Shown: positions 1 to 8,017, counted from the first letter of the stretch. The stretch is DNA of 15,854 nt from JBMZCV01 sp049613665 (GCA_049613665.1 JBMZCV010000124.1:1-15854); one strand, 5' to 3'. Notes: generated by a model from the letters alone, not told the origin. Translations and numbers: made by a program.

Positions 1-48
1 TTGCTTTTGGGCAAATTTAAAATTTTTGACCAAATGATTTCACTTTGA
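1..48 (+). pseudogene. possible 3' end of an upstream fabD-like gene (partial)
   Basis: The frame that starts at base 1 reads LLLGKFKIFDQMISL and then stops at 46-48. The real fabD ends in VLGNMIKKIN and a few more residues. The shared TTTTGGGCAA (5-14 and 1247-1256) lies in the same codon phase in both. The sequence that follows (61-173) is homologous to the sequence after fabD (1301-1411), so this may be the tail of a tandem fabD paralogue or of a decayed copy. The match is short and the start lies outside the window, so this is inference. Confidence 0.3.
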
Positions 49-423
49 ACCTATATTTCTTAGTCAAACATTAAAAATAAATTGTTTATTTGAGGAAGCT
101 AACACACTCATTTTCAATGTGTTAGTAACCCAAACAAGTTATCTTTATTAGTGCTTGACACTTATCATTTATATTGCCTTTTTCTAGGCAAAATCTCAAG
201 TATTTTTTTTACATCAAAATCTAAAATTATAAGATTTTTTGTAATAACACATTGTAATTAAATTTTTCTGTAAAAAGAAAAATAAAAACTTTTATTGCAA
301 AAAATAACACACACTATTTTATTGATATAAATTATTGATTGTCAAATATTAAGATAATCTTTTATTATACAAACTAAATTTTTCCATTATTTTATAGACA
401 CTTACTATACAAGTTTATTCACA
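49..423. other. intergenic region upstream of fabD
   Basis: This 375-base, very AT-rich stretch has no credible gene. Bases 61-173 hold the first copy of a repeat that recurs after fabD. A small hairpin with TTGCC at 174-178 and GGCAA at 187-191 lies in it, followed by AT-rich sequence that must contain the fabD promoter. I could not pick out a convincing Bacteroidota promoter (TTTG, about 20 bases, TAnnTTTG). The motif ATAACACA recurs at about 243 and 305 and echoes the repeat hairpin. Confidence 0.5.
61..173 (+). repeat. intergenic repeat A, copy 1 (hairpin-bearing)
   Basis: Copy 1 of a ~110-bp direct repeat; copy 2 is at 1301-1411. Both begin TAGTCAAACA, carry a hairpin built on TAACACAC and GTGTTAG or GCGTTAG around a CATTTT loop, and end with TTAGTGCTTRACA and an ATTTATAT tail. 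In copy 2 the first TAG is the stop codon of fabD. The copies are clearly related but diverged, with indels. Confidence 0.7.
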
Positions 424-1302
424 ATGAAAGCATATATTTTTCCCGGTCAAGGTTCTCAACGTCCTGGTATGGCTAAAGAATTGTTAGCTCTTTCTCCATA
501 CTCCGCTCAAGAATACCTTGAGATGGCAGACGACATTCTCGGTTTTGAATTGAGCAAAATAATGACAGATGGTACAGTCGAAGAACTTCGCAAAACTAGC
601 ATCACTCAACCAGCAGTTTATGTGTACTCTGTTATTAAAGCTAGAATTTCGAGAGACTTCAAACCAGAAATGGTTGCTGGACACTCACTAGGCGAGTTTT
701 CTGCCTTAGCTGCTGTGCGAGGCGTTACCTTTGCAGAAGGTTTGCGTATTGTTCATAAGCGAGCAGTAGCTATGCAAGCAGCTTGCGATGCACAAGTCTC
801 TAGTATGGCAGCCGTTTTGGGCTTGGATAATGAAATTACTGAAAGAATTTGTGCTGAAATCACAGAAGAAATTGTAGTTCCAGCCAACTATAATTGCCCA
901 GGCCAATTAGTGATTTCTGGTACAGCAGCAGGTTTGGCAATAGCAAAAGAACGATTGATGGAAGGCGGTGCAAGAAGAGTATTGCCTTTGAGAGTAAACG
1001 GTGCATTCCACTCGCCTGTTATGGAGAGTGCAAAAGCTGAATTGGCAGAAATAGTTAATAGCATCAAATTTTTGAAGCCGCAAGCTATGTTATACCAAAA
1101 TTTGACAGCTATGCCAACAAACGACCCAGAAGAAATTCAACACAACCTAATTGAACAGCTTACTTCTCCTGTAAAATGGATGCAAACTATCGAAAACATG
1201 ATTGTTGATGGTGCAAGACAGTTTGTAGAAGTAGGTAGCCGTCCTGTTTTGGGCAATATGATTAAAAAAATCAATAGCAAGACAGTACCTGTTTTACTTT
1301 AG
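424..1302 (+). CDS. fabD: malonyl-CoA:acyl carrier protein transacylase (FabD)
   Basis: FabD moves the malonyl group from CoA to acyl carrier protein, supplying the extender unit for type II fatty acid synthesis in the cytoplasm. The 292-residue protein has normal family length. It opens with FPGQGSQ (6-12), has the nucleophile elbow GHSLGE with Ser88, Arg113 in HKRAVAMQ, and the catalytic His196 in GAFHSPVM. The C-terminal EVGSRPVLG is also typical. The ATG at 424 puts the FPGQGSQ motif at the usual distance from the N-terminus. The gene stands alone here, flanked by two copies of repeat A, and the next gene follows after 106 bases. Other acyl-carrier-protein genes are not in the window. Confidence 0.96.
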   Translation: MKAYIFPGQGSQRPGMAKELLALSPYSAQEYLEMADDILGFELSKIMTDGTVEELRKTSITQPAVYVYSVIKARISRDFKPEMVAGHSLGEFSALAAVRGVTFAEGLRIVHKRAVAMQAACDAQVSSMAAVLGLDNEITERICAEITEEIVVPANYNCPGQLVISGTAAGLAIAKERLMEGGARRVLPLRVNGAFHSPVMESAKAELAEIVNSIKFLKPQAMLYQNLTAMPTNDPEEIQHNLIEQLTSPVKWMQTIENMIVDGARQFVEVGSRPVLGNMIKKINSKTVPVLL

Positions 1303-1411
1303 TCAAACAAAAAATAAGTTGCCCATTTGTTGAAAATAACACACTACTCATTTTTGGTGCGTTAGCAAATCAAACAGGCTATATTAATTAGTGCTTAACA
1401 TTATTTATATG
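1301..1411 (+). repeat. intergenic repeat A, copy 2
   Basis: This copy overlaps the fabD stop codon and ends at the ATG (1409) of the next gene, so it supplies that gene's whole upstream region. The hairpin arms are TAACACACTA and GGTGCGTTAG. The element may act as a weak terminator or mRNA hairpin for fabD and as a leader for the gene that follows. That role is inferred from position only. Confidence 0.7.
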
Positions 1412-1714
1412 ATTGTTAGAATTGTCAAAATGGAATTTCAGCCCGAAAAAGCAAATGATTTTGAAACGCTTTTTAAAAGCATTAAACACAAAATTGTGCA
1501 AACAGAAGGCTGCTTTCATCTCGAATTGTGGAGAGATATTTCTAATCAAAATATTTTTTTTACATATAGCAAATGGGAAAGTCAGTTTTTTTTAGACCAA
1601 TATAAACAAACAGATGTTTTTAAACGTGCTTGGCCAAAAGCAAAATCTATGTTTGCCAAAAAGCCAGCAGCATGGTCTGTGAAACAAATAGTTGTGCAGA
1701 AAGCAAGCATATAA
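1409..1714 (+). CDS. ABM-fold (antibiotic biosynthesis monooxygenase-like) protein
   Basis: The 101-residue protein begins MIVRIVKMEFQPEKANDFE, runs through a helix and the segment EGCFHLELWRDISNQN, and then FFTYSKWESQFFLDQYKQ. This is the one-domain dimeric alpha-beta barrel pattern of the ABM superfamily (PF03992), which includes quinol monooxygenases and heme-degrading enzymes. The substrate cannot be read from the sequence. The ATG at 1409 is preferred over an in-frame GTG at 1391 because homologues begin close to MIVRIV. The second copy of intergenic repeat A ends at the start codon. A strong terminator follows 17 bases after the stop, so this gene ends its transcript. Confidence 0.8.
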   Translation: MIVRIVKMEFQPEKANDFETLFKSIKHKIVQTEGCFHLELWRDISNQNIFFTYSKWESQFFLDQYKQTDVFKRAWPKAKSMFAKKPAAWSVKQIVVQKASI

Positions 1715-1730
1715 ATTATTAAAAAAAAGA

Positions 1731-1764
1731 AAGCTGTTACAATACATATTGTAACAGCTTTTTT
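1731..1764 (+). terminator. intrinsic terminator after the ABM-like gene
   Basis: A perfect 13-bp stem (AAGCTGTTACAAT at 1731-1743, ATTGTAACAGCTT at 1748-1760) with a 4-base ACAT loop. It is flanked by an A-run before and a T-run after, so it could work in both directions. The downstream gene also reads +, which makes this a boundary between transcripts. Confidence 0.9.
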
Positions 1765-1813
1765 CTATCCTACTATTTTATTTTTCACTCAAATTTACTT
1801 AATTGATATTATT

Positions 1814-2893
1814 TTGATTGCAAAAAATCATATTCTTTCATTAGACACTTACAATATTGTTATAGGCAATTTAAAAGATGCTTTAAGTCTTTTTTTAAAT
1901 GAAAAAATGTTTTCTAGCTATTTTATTTTAGTTGATGAAAATACAGAAAAAAATTGCTTGCCTTATTTGTTAGAGATTTTAGAAAAAAAATCAAATAAGC
2001 ATATTATTCATATTAAAAGCGGTGAAATTCACAAAAATATAGATACTTGCAGTTTTATATGGCAAAAAATGCTAGAACAAAATGCCGATAGAAATGCTTT
2101 ATTTATCAATTTGGGTGGTGGTGTAATTGGTGATATGGGTGGTTTTTCGGCAGCAGCTTACAAGCGAGGTATCGCTTTTATTCAAATTCCGACTACCTTG
2201 CTCTCGCAAGTAGATGCTTCTATCGGTGGCAAACTCGGCATTGATTTTATGAATATTAAAAATGTAGTTGGCTTTTTTCAAAATCCGCAAGCTGTTTTTA
2301 TATATCCGCCATTTTTGAAAACCTTACCGCAGCGTCAGGTACTCAATGGCTTTGCCGAAATCATCAAACATGCACTTATTGCTGATGCTGAATATTGGGA
2401 ACAATTGAAGAATATTGGAAAAATAAATATTCATACTGTTTGGGAGAAGATTATTTTGCAATCTTTGCATATAAAAAAGCGAATTGTAGAAATAGACCCT
2501 TATGAAAAAGGCTTGCGAAAAGTCTTAAATTTTGGGCATACTATTGGTCATGCAGTAGAAAGCTATTCGCTCGAACATGACGAAAATCCGCTTTTACATG
2601 GCGAAGCAATTATTATCGGTATGATAGCAGAGTTGTATTTATCGCAAAAAAACTTGCATTTTCCTGACCAAAAATTAAAAGAAATTATTACTTTTTTGCA
2701 AAGCTTATATCCCAAATATCATTTGCCTTTGCAGAAAGTAGATGAGATATTAGCCTATCTCAAAAACGACAAAAAAAATATAGGTAATCAAATTAATTTT
2801 ACACTTTTAACGGATATTGGCAAAAGCGAATATAACCAAAAAGCAAATAAAACCGCTATTGTAGAAGCTTTGCATTTTTATCAAAATCTATAA
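1814..2893 (+). CDS. aroB: 3-dehydroquinate synthase (AroB)
   Basis: AroB converts DAHP to 3-dehydroquinate, the second step of the shikimate pathway, using NAD and a divalent metal. The 359-residue protein is of normal length. It shows the NAD-binding LGGGVIGDMGG (100-110), the stretch IPTTLLSQVDASIGGK, the metal ligand Glu182 in GFAEIIKHA, His242 in NFGHTIGHA, and His262 in LLHGEA. The start is unusual: no ATG occurs in frame before residue 32, well inside the domain, so TTG at 1814 is the best start, giving MIAKNHILSLD. aroA follows after 44 bases on the same strand with no terminator between, so the two are probably cotranscribed. Confidence 0.95.
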   Translation: MIAKNHILSLDTYNIVIGNLKDALSLFLNEKMFSSYFILVDENTEKNCLPYLLEILEKKSNKHIIHIKSGEIHKNIDTCSFIWQKMLEQNADRNALFINLGGGVIGDMGGFSAAAYKRGIAFIQIPTTLLSQVDASIGGKLGIDFMNIKNVVGFFQNPQAVFIYPPFLKTLPQRQVLNGFAEIIKHALIADAEYWEQLKNIGKINIHTVWEKIILQSLHIKKRIVEIDPYEKGLRKVLNFGHTIGHAVESYSLEHDENPLLHGEAIIIGMIAELYLSQKNLHFPDQKLKEIITFLQSLYPKYHLPLQKVDEILAYLKNDKKNIGNQINFTLLTDIGKSEYNQKANKTAIVEALHFYQNL

Positions 2894-2937
2894 GCTGTCT
2901 CTTTATTTCATTTTTTTAGCACAAAACCAACATCAAG

Positions 2938-4185
2938 ATGTCAAACCTTCTTCAATTAACAAAAAACGATGAAAATATACAGGGTCAAATTTCTTTAGAT
3001 GGCTCAAAAAGTATTAGCAATAGAGTTTTGATAATCAGAGCTTTATGCAGTAAAGAATTTGATATAAAAGGACTTTCTACTTCTGACGATACAAAAGCAA
3101 TGCAGCAAGCATTGGCAGAAGAAAAAGCAGTTGTTGATGTTGGAGCTGCTGGAACAACCATGCGTTTTTTGACTGCGTTTTTTGCGACTCGCCCAAATAC
3201 TGAAGTCATTTTAACGGGTTCGGAACGCATGAAACAACGACCAATTGGGGTTTTAGTTGATGCTTTGCGAATGTTAGGAGCAGATATTAGCTATTTGGAA
3301 AACGAAAATTGCCCACCTTTACACATTAAAGGTAAGCAGCTTGAAGGTGGTGAAATTGAAATTGATGCAAGTGTTAGCAGTCAATATTTATCGGCTTTGC
3401 TCATGATTGCACCTACATTAAAACAAGGTTTACGATTGCGTTTGGTGGGCGAAATGGTCTCCAAGCCTTACCTCGAAATGACACTTCGTATCATGCAATA
3501 TTTTCGCATTACACACGAATGGCATGAGAATGTTATTTTTATAGCTCCGCAAAAATATCAAGCTCAAGATTATGTGGTAGAAGCTGATTGGAGTGCTGCA
3601 TCTTATTATTATGCGATGGCTGCTTATAGCAAAAATTTAGATATTTCTTTAAAAGGATTATATGCTCAACGCATTCAAGGCGATAGTGTTTTAGACACTT
3701 TGATGCAGCAATTTGGCATTGAAACTACTTATTTAGATGATGGTATTCGTTTGCAGAAAAATGAAAAAAGCTTACCTACATATTTTGAGTATGATTTTGT
3801 GGAATGTCCAGATATTGCACAAACTTTAGCGGTTGTTTGTGCAGGATTGAAAATAAATGCTACGTTTCGAGGTTTATCTACTTTGAGTATCAAAGAAACG
3901 GATAGAACAGCAGCTTTGCAAACAGAGTTGGCTAAATATGATTGTCGTTTTTTTGGCGAAAAAGATGCTTGGCATTTAGAATCGCAAAACTTTAACAATA
4001 ACAACATAAAAAGTATCGCAACTTATCACGACCATAGAATGGCGATGTCGTTTGCACCTTTGGCTATGCAGTTGAAGCAAGGTTTAATGATAGAAAACCC
4101 TAGTGTTGTGAGCAAATCATATCCAAATTTTTGGCAAGATATTCAGCAATTAGGTTTTAATATTGAGAATGTAACTAATAGTTAA
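2938..4185 (+). CDS. aroA: 3-phosphoshikimate 1-carboxyvinyltransferase (EPSP synthase, AroA)
   Basis: EPSP synthase adds the enolpyruvyl group of PEP to shikimate 3-phosphate, the sixth shikimate-pathway step. Visible motifs are DGSKSISNR (21-29, with the substrate-binding Lys24 and Arg29), AGTTMRF (71-77), RPIGVLVDAL (101-110), SSQYLSALL (147-155), Asp292 in ECPDIAQT, IKETDRTAAL (318-327) and DHRMAM near the end. The usual Asn of the NAGT motif is Ala here, while the glyphosate-site Gly is kept. At 415 residues it is slightly shorter than E. coli AroA. It is probably in an operon with aroB. Its last 11 bases (4175-4185) overlap the end of the convergent gene. Confidence 0.95.
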   Translation: MSNLLQLTKNDENIQGQISLDGSKSISNRVLIIRALCSKEFDIKGLSTSDDTKAMQQALAEEKAVVDVGAAGTTMRFLTAFFATRPNTEVILTGSERMKQRPIGVLVDALRMLGADISYLENENCPPLHIKGKQLEGGEIEIDASVSSQYLSALLMIAPTLKQGLRLRLVGEMVSKPYLEMTLRIMQYFRITHEWHENVIFIAPQKYQAQDYVVEADWSAASYYYAMAAYSKNLDISLKGLYAQRIQGDSVLDTLMQQFGIETTYLDDGIRLQKNEKSLPTYFEYDFVECPDIAQTLAVVCAGLKINATFRGLSTLSIKETDRTAALQTELAKYDCRFFGEKDAWHLESQNFNNNNIKSIATYHDHRMAMSFAPLAMQLKQGLMIENPSVVSKSYPNFWQDIQQLGFNIENVTNS

Positions 4186-5266
4186 AATATTCTTTATTGA
4201 AATAAATATTAGGCTCGCCATTTCTTTGATAGAAAACGATAACACGGCCTTGCACCTCAAAATCTTCAATAATTAGCTCAGAAACATCTATTTTTTCGCC
4301 TTCATAAAAAGCCTTTAGACGGCCATTTAAGTCAGTATAAGCTACAATTCCTTCAAACATTTTTATTTTTCGAGGTGTATAATACTCTAACAAATGATTT
4401 TCGCCTTTATAAAAAACATTCAAAAAACCTCTTTCATCAATATACATCAACGTGTTGTCCTTAATTTCGTAGCGTTGTGGTACATCTGGCGATAGTTCTT
4501 TTACTTCTCCTTCCCAATACACTTTAAAAACATTTCTATTTGTAACATAAGCCAAAATATTATCACCACCTTTGTAAGATTGCAACTCAAAATTTTCTAG
4601 CTCTTCAAACTCTTCATTTTCATAAATCACAAAACTATCGTATTCATCGACATACACCAAAAAATTGTTGCCGATATGATAAGATGCTGGTGCTTGATGA
4701 TAAATTTCTTCTAACAAACCATTGTGATAAAAGAAAAATAAGTCTCTATTGGTCAAAAAAGCTACCGAATTGTCACTAGCTTTCATTTCCTTGATAGTTG
4801 TTCCCAAGTTGCTAACTTCTTCGCTTTCTCCTTGATAATGAACGTTTAACACATTTTTAAAATCTATAAATGCAAATACACTATCGCCCAAAGAATACTG
4901 CACATCTGACAAACCAACTTTTTCTTTTTCATTGCCAAACCTTACAAATGTACTGCTTCTCGATTGGTCTATGAGATAGTGTTGCGACACGCCATAACTC
5001 ATGCTGGGAGCAATATCTAAGATTTCGCTTTTACCATTATAGTATCTTTTTCGCTGGTCTAAAGGGTCGAGATAAATCAAAAAATTGCCTCCTAAACGAA
5101 TATCGCTCACTTCGAGATGTTCCAATTTGTGAAAATCGCCATTGTCAAAAACGATTAAGCGGTCTTGTTGGTCGAAAAAATAAGCTAAATTTTGAGATAT
5201 AGCATTTTTTGGAAATATTAGATAACAACAAAAAAACAGGAAATAAAAAGGAAAGCGGAATTGCAT
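4175..5266 (-). CDS. exported protein of ten ~35-residue repeats, function unknown
   Basis: The 363-residue protein starts with a signal peptide (about 1-24, MQFRFPFYFLFFCCYLIFP, then AISQ). The rest divides into about ten repeats of roughly 35 residues, each with the pattern N-x-hydrophobic-Y-D, a short turn, hydrophobic-Y-x-G-E-x-x-E-L, then a variable strand. Examples are NFLVYVDEYDSFVIYENEEF, NILAYVTNRNVFKVYWEGEV and NTLMYIDERGFLNVFYKGEN. The strand-turn-strand pattern suggests a beta-propeller or beta-solenoid in the periplasm or on the cell surface. No catalytic motif, lipobox or T9SS sorting domain is seen. The gene is convergent with aroA and overlaps it by 11 bases. The repeats resemble no named family I can identify with confidence. 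Confidence 0.8.
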   Translation of the reverse strand: MQFRFPFYFLFFCCYLIFPKNAISQNLAYFFDQQDRLIVFDNGDFHKLEHLEVSDIRLGGNFLIYLDPLDQRKRYYNGKSEILDIAPSMSYGVSQHYLIDQSRSSTFVRFGNEKEKVGLSDVQYSLGDSVFAFIDFKNVLNVHYQGESEEVSNLGTTIKEMKASDNSVAFLTNRDLFFFYHNGLLEEIYHQAPASYHIGNNFLVYVDEYDSFVIYENEEFEELENFELQSYKGGDNILAYVTNRNVFKVYWEGEVKELSPDVPQRYEIKDNTLMYIDERGFLNVFYKGENHLLEYYTPRKIKMFEGIVAYTDLNGRLKAFYEGEKIDVSELIIEDFEVQGRVIVFYQRNGEPNIYFNKEYFNY

Positions 5267-5405
5267 GGTGGTTTTATTTTTATAAAAAAAGTGATATTTC
5301 GTACTGTTGAAACGCCAAATATAGGTATTCTATTTTCCTTAAACTTGCCGATAAATCTAAAGTTTAAGTTTTTCACAATTATATCTCAAGCATTTGGCAA
5401 TTTTC

Positions 5406-5431
5406 ATCTCAAAAAACCTATACCTAAATAG
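5406..5431 (+). repeat. short repeat B, copy 1
   Basis: ATCTCAAAAAACCTATACCT followed by AAATAG. An almost identical copy (one A fewer) lies at 6677-6701 in the same orientation. The two bracket the DUF695-RraB gene. The CCTAAATAG core also appears at about 6404. The role is unknown. Confidence 0.7.
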
Positions 5432-5449
5432 CTAATCTTTTTCTAAAAA

Positions 5450-6253
5450 TTACTTTTCAACCGAAGTTTCCCAGCCATCATAGATGCCATCAAGTTCATT
5501 TGCTTTTTCCCACAAAGGCAAAGTATATCCATCAATCACATCATAAGTTACCTTATCAATGCGAGAAACAACAAGTTTATAGGTATAATTTTTGTCTTCT
5601 GCTGGCACTTTTTCTTTAACAAGCGTTTCAAAATTTAAGTTTTGGCAAAAAAGCTCAAATATTTCTAAGTTTTTCATCTCACCAAAATAAATCCAATGGC
5701 TAACGGCTCTTTCTTTGCTCAAATCATCGCCATTTTCACTCAAAACATATAATACTTTTTTGTTTTTTATTTGCTGCATAATCTTTGGTGTAGGATACAA
5801 CTTGTCGAAATAAATTTGTTGCAAGCCATCTTTTTCACATTTATATTCATAAACATAAGTTGGATATTTGAGCATAATCTCCGAAATAACCTTTTCAATA
5901 ACTGTTGTGTTATCGGTATAAAAATAAAGCGTTCTAAGATTATTTGCTGTCAAATGGCCTGCAAAACTCAAATTTAGTTGATTTTTGTAAAATGCCAACA
6001 CCAAAGCATCTTCGATTTTCCATAGTTCGCTTTCCTCCTCTTTAATCGCTAACCCATTTGTGCTAGGATTCAACAATTGTATCGACAAAGAAATCACGTT
6101 TTCCCTTGTAGTTATTCCTTTATTTTGGCTAAAATTTAAATCTACTGCAACAGTACTGACTTTTTTATCAACATTTTTCAAATAAGTTTGCCAATCATCT
6201 TGATAAATAGGTTTTGCTCGAAATTTTTCCAACAACTTAGCAAATAGTTTCAT
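5450..6253 (-). CDS. DUF695 and RraB-like two-domain protein
   Basis: The 267-residue protein has an N-terminal DUF695 region (about 18-160: DDWQTYLKNVD, LRTLYFYTDN, then QQIYFDKLYPTPKIMQ) and a C-terminal RraB-like region (about 182-264: AVSHWIYFGEMKNLEIFE, ending ANELDGIYDGWET). RraB in E. coli is a small inhibitor of RNase E. The YDGWET ending matches the family hallmark, but nothing shows that this protein acts on a ribonuclease. The ATG at 6253 is chosen because the 24 residues added by the upstream ATG at 6325 are a low-complexity hydrophobic run outside both domains. The gene is monocistronic and sits between two copies of short repeat B. Confidence 0.8.
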   Translation of the reverse strand: MKLFAKLLEKFRAKPIYQDDWQTYLKNVDKKVSTVAVDLNFSQNKGITTRENVISLSIQLLNPSTNGLAIKEEESELWKIEDALVLAFYKNQLNLSFAGHLTANNLRTLYFYTDNTTVIEKVISEIMLKYPTYVYEYKCEKDGLQQIYFDKLYPTPKIMQQIKNKKVLYVLSENGDDLSKERAVSHWIYFGEMKNLEIFELFCQNLNFETLVKEKVPAEDKNYTYKLVVSRIDKVTYDVIDGYTLPLWEKANELDGIYDGWETSVEK

Positions 6254-6426
6254 AATAATAATTATTCCAATTAAATAAAAACAGCGATATAATAAACAGC
6301 TTAAATAGAGAAAACAAGTTAGCACTTTATTCTTAAATACTCTTATATTTTTAGCTGAAACTGACTTTCAAATTAGTTTTTAAACATTTTTTTTTTGATT
6401 GCCTAAATAGTCAAAAAATCACATTT

Positions 6427-6584
6427 AGTAACAGTAAAAAAATAAGTTCACGATTTGAGGCAGAGATTTTTTGAGCTACAAGGCGAAAAACACAGTCATA
6501 GCCATAGCTATGGCGAGGCTTTTCAACGAAGTTAGGTCAGAAAATGTCAAACGCAAATAAGGAAGTTATTTTTTGAGCGTTACT
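6427..6584. repeat. ~158-bp imperfect palindromic element
   Basis: The outer arms 6427-6457 and 6554-6584 match as inverted repeats at roughly 22 of 31 positions: CAAATCGTGAACTTATTTTT on the complement against CAAATAAGGAAGTTATTTTT. The centre is a perfect 14-bp palindrome GCCATAGCTATGGC (6501-6514). The sequence between arms and centre is also partly complementary, so the whole element can fold into one long hairpin. No T-run or gene is associated. It looks like an intergenic palindromic repeat of the kind found in many copies per genome. The copy number cannot be judged from one window. Confidence 0.7.
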
Positions 6585-6676
6585 TAATAAAAAATGCTTA
6601 CTTTTATTTATTTATGCAACCGCTTTTTCGCTCAAAAAACAGCTTTGCCTAAAAAAGTAAATAGTTCCATTTCTTT

Positions 6677-6701
6677 ATCTCAAAAACCTATACCTAAATA
6701 G
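6677..6701 (+). repeat. short repeat B, copy 2
   Basis: ATCTCAAAAACCTATACCTA followed by AATAG, the partner of the copy at 5406-5431. It is in direct orientation, about 1.27 kb away. Confidence 0.7.
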
Positions 6702-6808
6702 TTACGTTTTTTTTATCAAAAAAGAAAATAAGTGTGATAAAAAGATATGTCATTTTCGTACAATTTTTCGTAAAAAAAACTTATCTTTAGCTCGAAAAAT
6801 GAAAAAAT

Positions 6809-7966
6809 ATGTCTTCTAATAATATACCCGTTCGGTCAAAACTACCAACAACAAGTACAAGTATTTTTACTATCATGTCGCATTTGGCAAAACAGCACAA
6901 TGCGATTAATCTTTCTCAAGGTTTTCCAGATTTTGATGCTCCTCAAGAACTAATCAATTTGGCAAACAAATATATGCAAAATGGTTATAACCAATATGCC
7001 GAAATGCGAGGCGTAGCAGCTTTGCGAAACCAAATTGCAAAAAAAATAGAACGGCAATATGGACGCAAAATAAATGCAGATAATGAAATAACTATAACAT
7101 CTGGTGCAACGCAAGCCATTTATGCCATTTTGACTGCTTTGCTGCGAGAAAATGATGAAGTAATCATTTTTGAACCAGCTTATGACTCTTATGTGCCAGC
7201 TATTCAGCTTTCGGGAGCAAAGCCAATTTATATTAAAATGAATGCTCCTGACTACAAAATTCCGTGGGACGATGTAAAACGAGTGATGAACACACGCACA
7301 AAAATGATAATCATTAATTCGCCCCACAACCCAACAGGCACAATGCTCACAGCCGATGATATTGAGCAACTGAACAGAATAGTAAGAGGCAGCAATATCT
7401 TTGTATTGAGCGATGAGGTATATGAACACATTGTTTTTGACGAAAATCACCACTATAGTATGCTCATGCACCCTGAGTTGTATGAGCGAAGTATTTGCAC
7501 TTTTTCATTTGGCAAAACTTTTCACACAACAGGCTGGAAAATTGGCTATTGTGTTGCTCCACCTTATTTGATGAAAGAAATCAGAAAGGTGCATCAATTT
7601 ATGGTTTTTTCTGTCAGCACACCTATGCAATATGCTATCGCCGAATATTTGCAAAAGGAAGAAAATTATATGAATTTATCGAATTTTTATGAAGAAAAAC
7701 GCAATTATTTCTTAAAATTGATAGAAAACTCTTCTTTTAAATATGGCAAAGCAGCAGGTTCTTATTTCCAGATGTTAGATTATTCTAACATTACAGATGA
7801 AAAAGACACCGATTTTGCGGTTCGGCTCACCAAAGATATTGGCGTTGCGGCTATTCCTATTTCAGTTTTTTATAGCAATAAATTAGACCAAAAAATGCTC
7901 CGTTTTTGTTTTGCCAAAAAGAATGAAACACTCGAAAAAGCAGCTAAATTGCTTTGCAAAATATAA
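6809..7966 (+). CDS. ybdL: methionine aminotransferase (YbdL-like, PLP-dependent class I)
   Basis: A fold-type I PLP aminotransferase of 385 residues, close in length and pattern to E. coli YbdL, which prefers methionine and also accepts some aromatic and other amino acids, with 2-oxo acids as partners. Visible landmarks: SKLPTTSTSIFTIMSHLA at the N-terminus, INLSQGFPDF, NQYAEMRGVAALR, SGATQAI (PLP phosphate contact), SPHNPTGT with Asn174, SDEVYEH with Asp202 and Tyr205, Schiff-base Lys236 in SFGKTFHTTGWK, and the carboxylate-binding Arg365 in LRFCFAKK. The ending FAKKNETLEKAAKLL is also YbdL-like. Kynurenine aminotransferases are related, so substrate range is inferred. The gene is followed by a terminator. 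Confidence 0.88.
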   Translation: MSSNNIPVRSKLPTTSTSIFTIMSHLAKQHNAINLSQGFPDFDAPQELINLANKYMQNGYNQYAEMRGVAALRNQIAKKIERQYGRKINADNEITITSGATQAIYAILTALLRENDEVIIFEPAYDSYVPAIQLSGAKPIYIKMNAPDYKIPWDDVKRVMNTRTKMIIINSPHNPTGTMLTADDIEQLNRIVRGSNIFVLSDEVYEHIVFDENHHYSMLMHPELYERSICTFSFGKTFHTTGWKIGYCVAPPYLMKEIRKVHQFMVFSVSTPMQYAIAEYLQKEENYMNLSNFYEEKRNYFLKLIENSSFKYGKAAGSYFQMLDYSNITDEKDTDFAVRLTKDIGVAAIPISVFYSNKLDQKMLRFCFAKKNETLEKAAKLLCKI

Positions 7967-7983
7967 TTTTTTTTAAATATTCT

Positions 7984-8017
7984 AAAAAAGCAAGTTCCAA
8001 AAAACTTGCTTTTTTTA
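7984..8017 (+). terminator. intrinsic terminator after the aminotransferase gene
   Basis: Arms AAAAAAGCAAGTT (7984-7996) and AACTTGCTTTTTT (8003-8015) around a 6-base loop, ending in a T-run. It separates the aminotransferase from the gene that starts 31 bases further on. Confidence 0.85.

Larger units (their letters stand above)
6254..6808. other. gene-free region with palindromic and short repeats
   Basis: These 555 bases contain no credible gene. They hold a ~158-bp imperfect palindrome (6427-6584), the second copy of short repeat B (6677-6701), and AT-rich sequence. A candidate promoter -7 element TATCTTTA (6782-6789, against consensus TAnnTTTG) lies 19 bases before the next gene, but no good -33 element goes with it. 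The upstream part must also hold the promoter of the minus-strand DUF695-RraB gene. Confidence 0.5.

Noticed and set aside
174..191. A small hairpin TTGCC...GGCAA as a terminator
   Set aside because: The stem is only 5 bp with no T-run directly after it, and it is too weak to call.
6950..7471. A 173-codon minus-strand open frame inside the aminotransferase gene
   Set aside because: It is the antisense shadow of a well-conserved enzyme with all catalytic residues in the plus frame.
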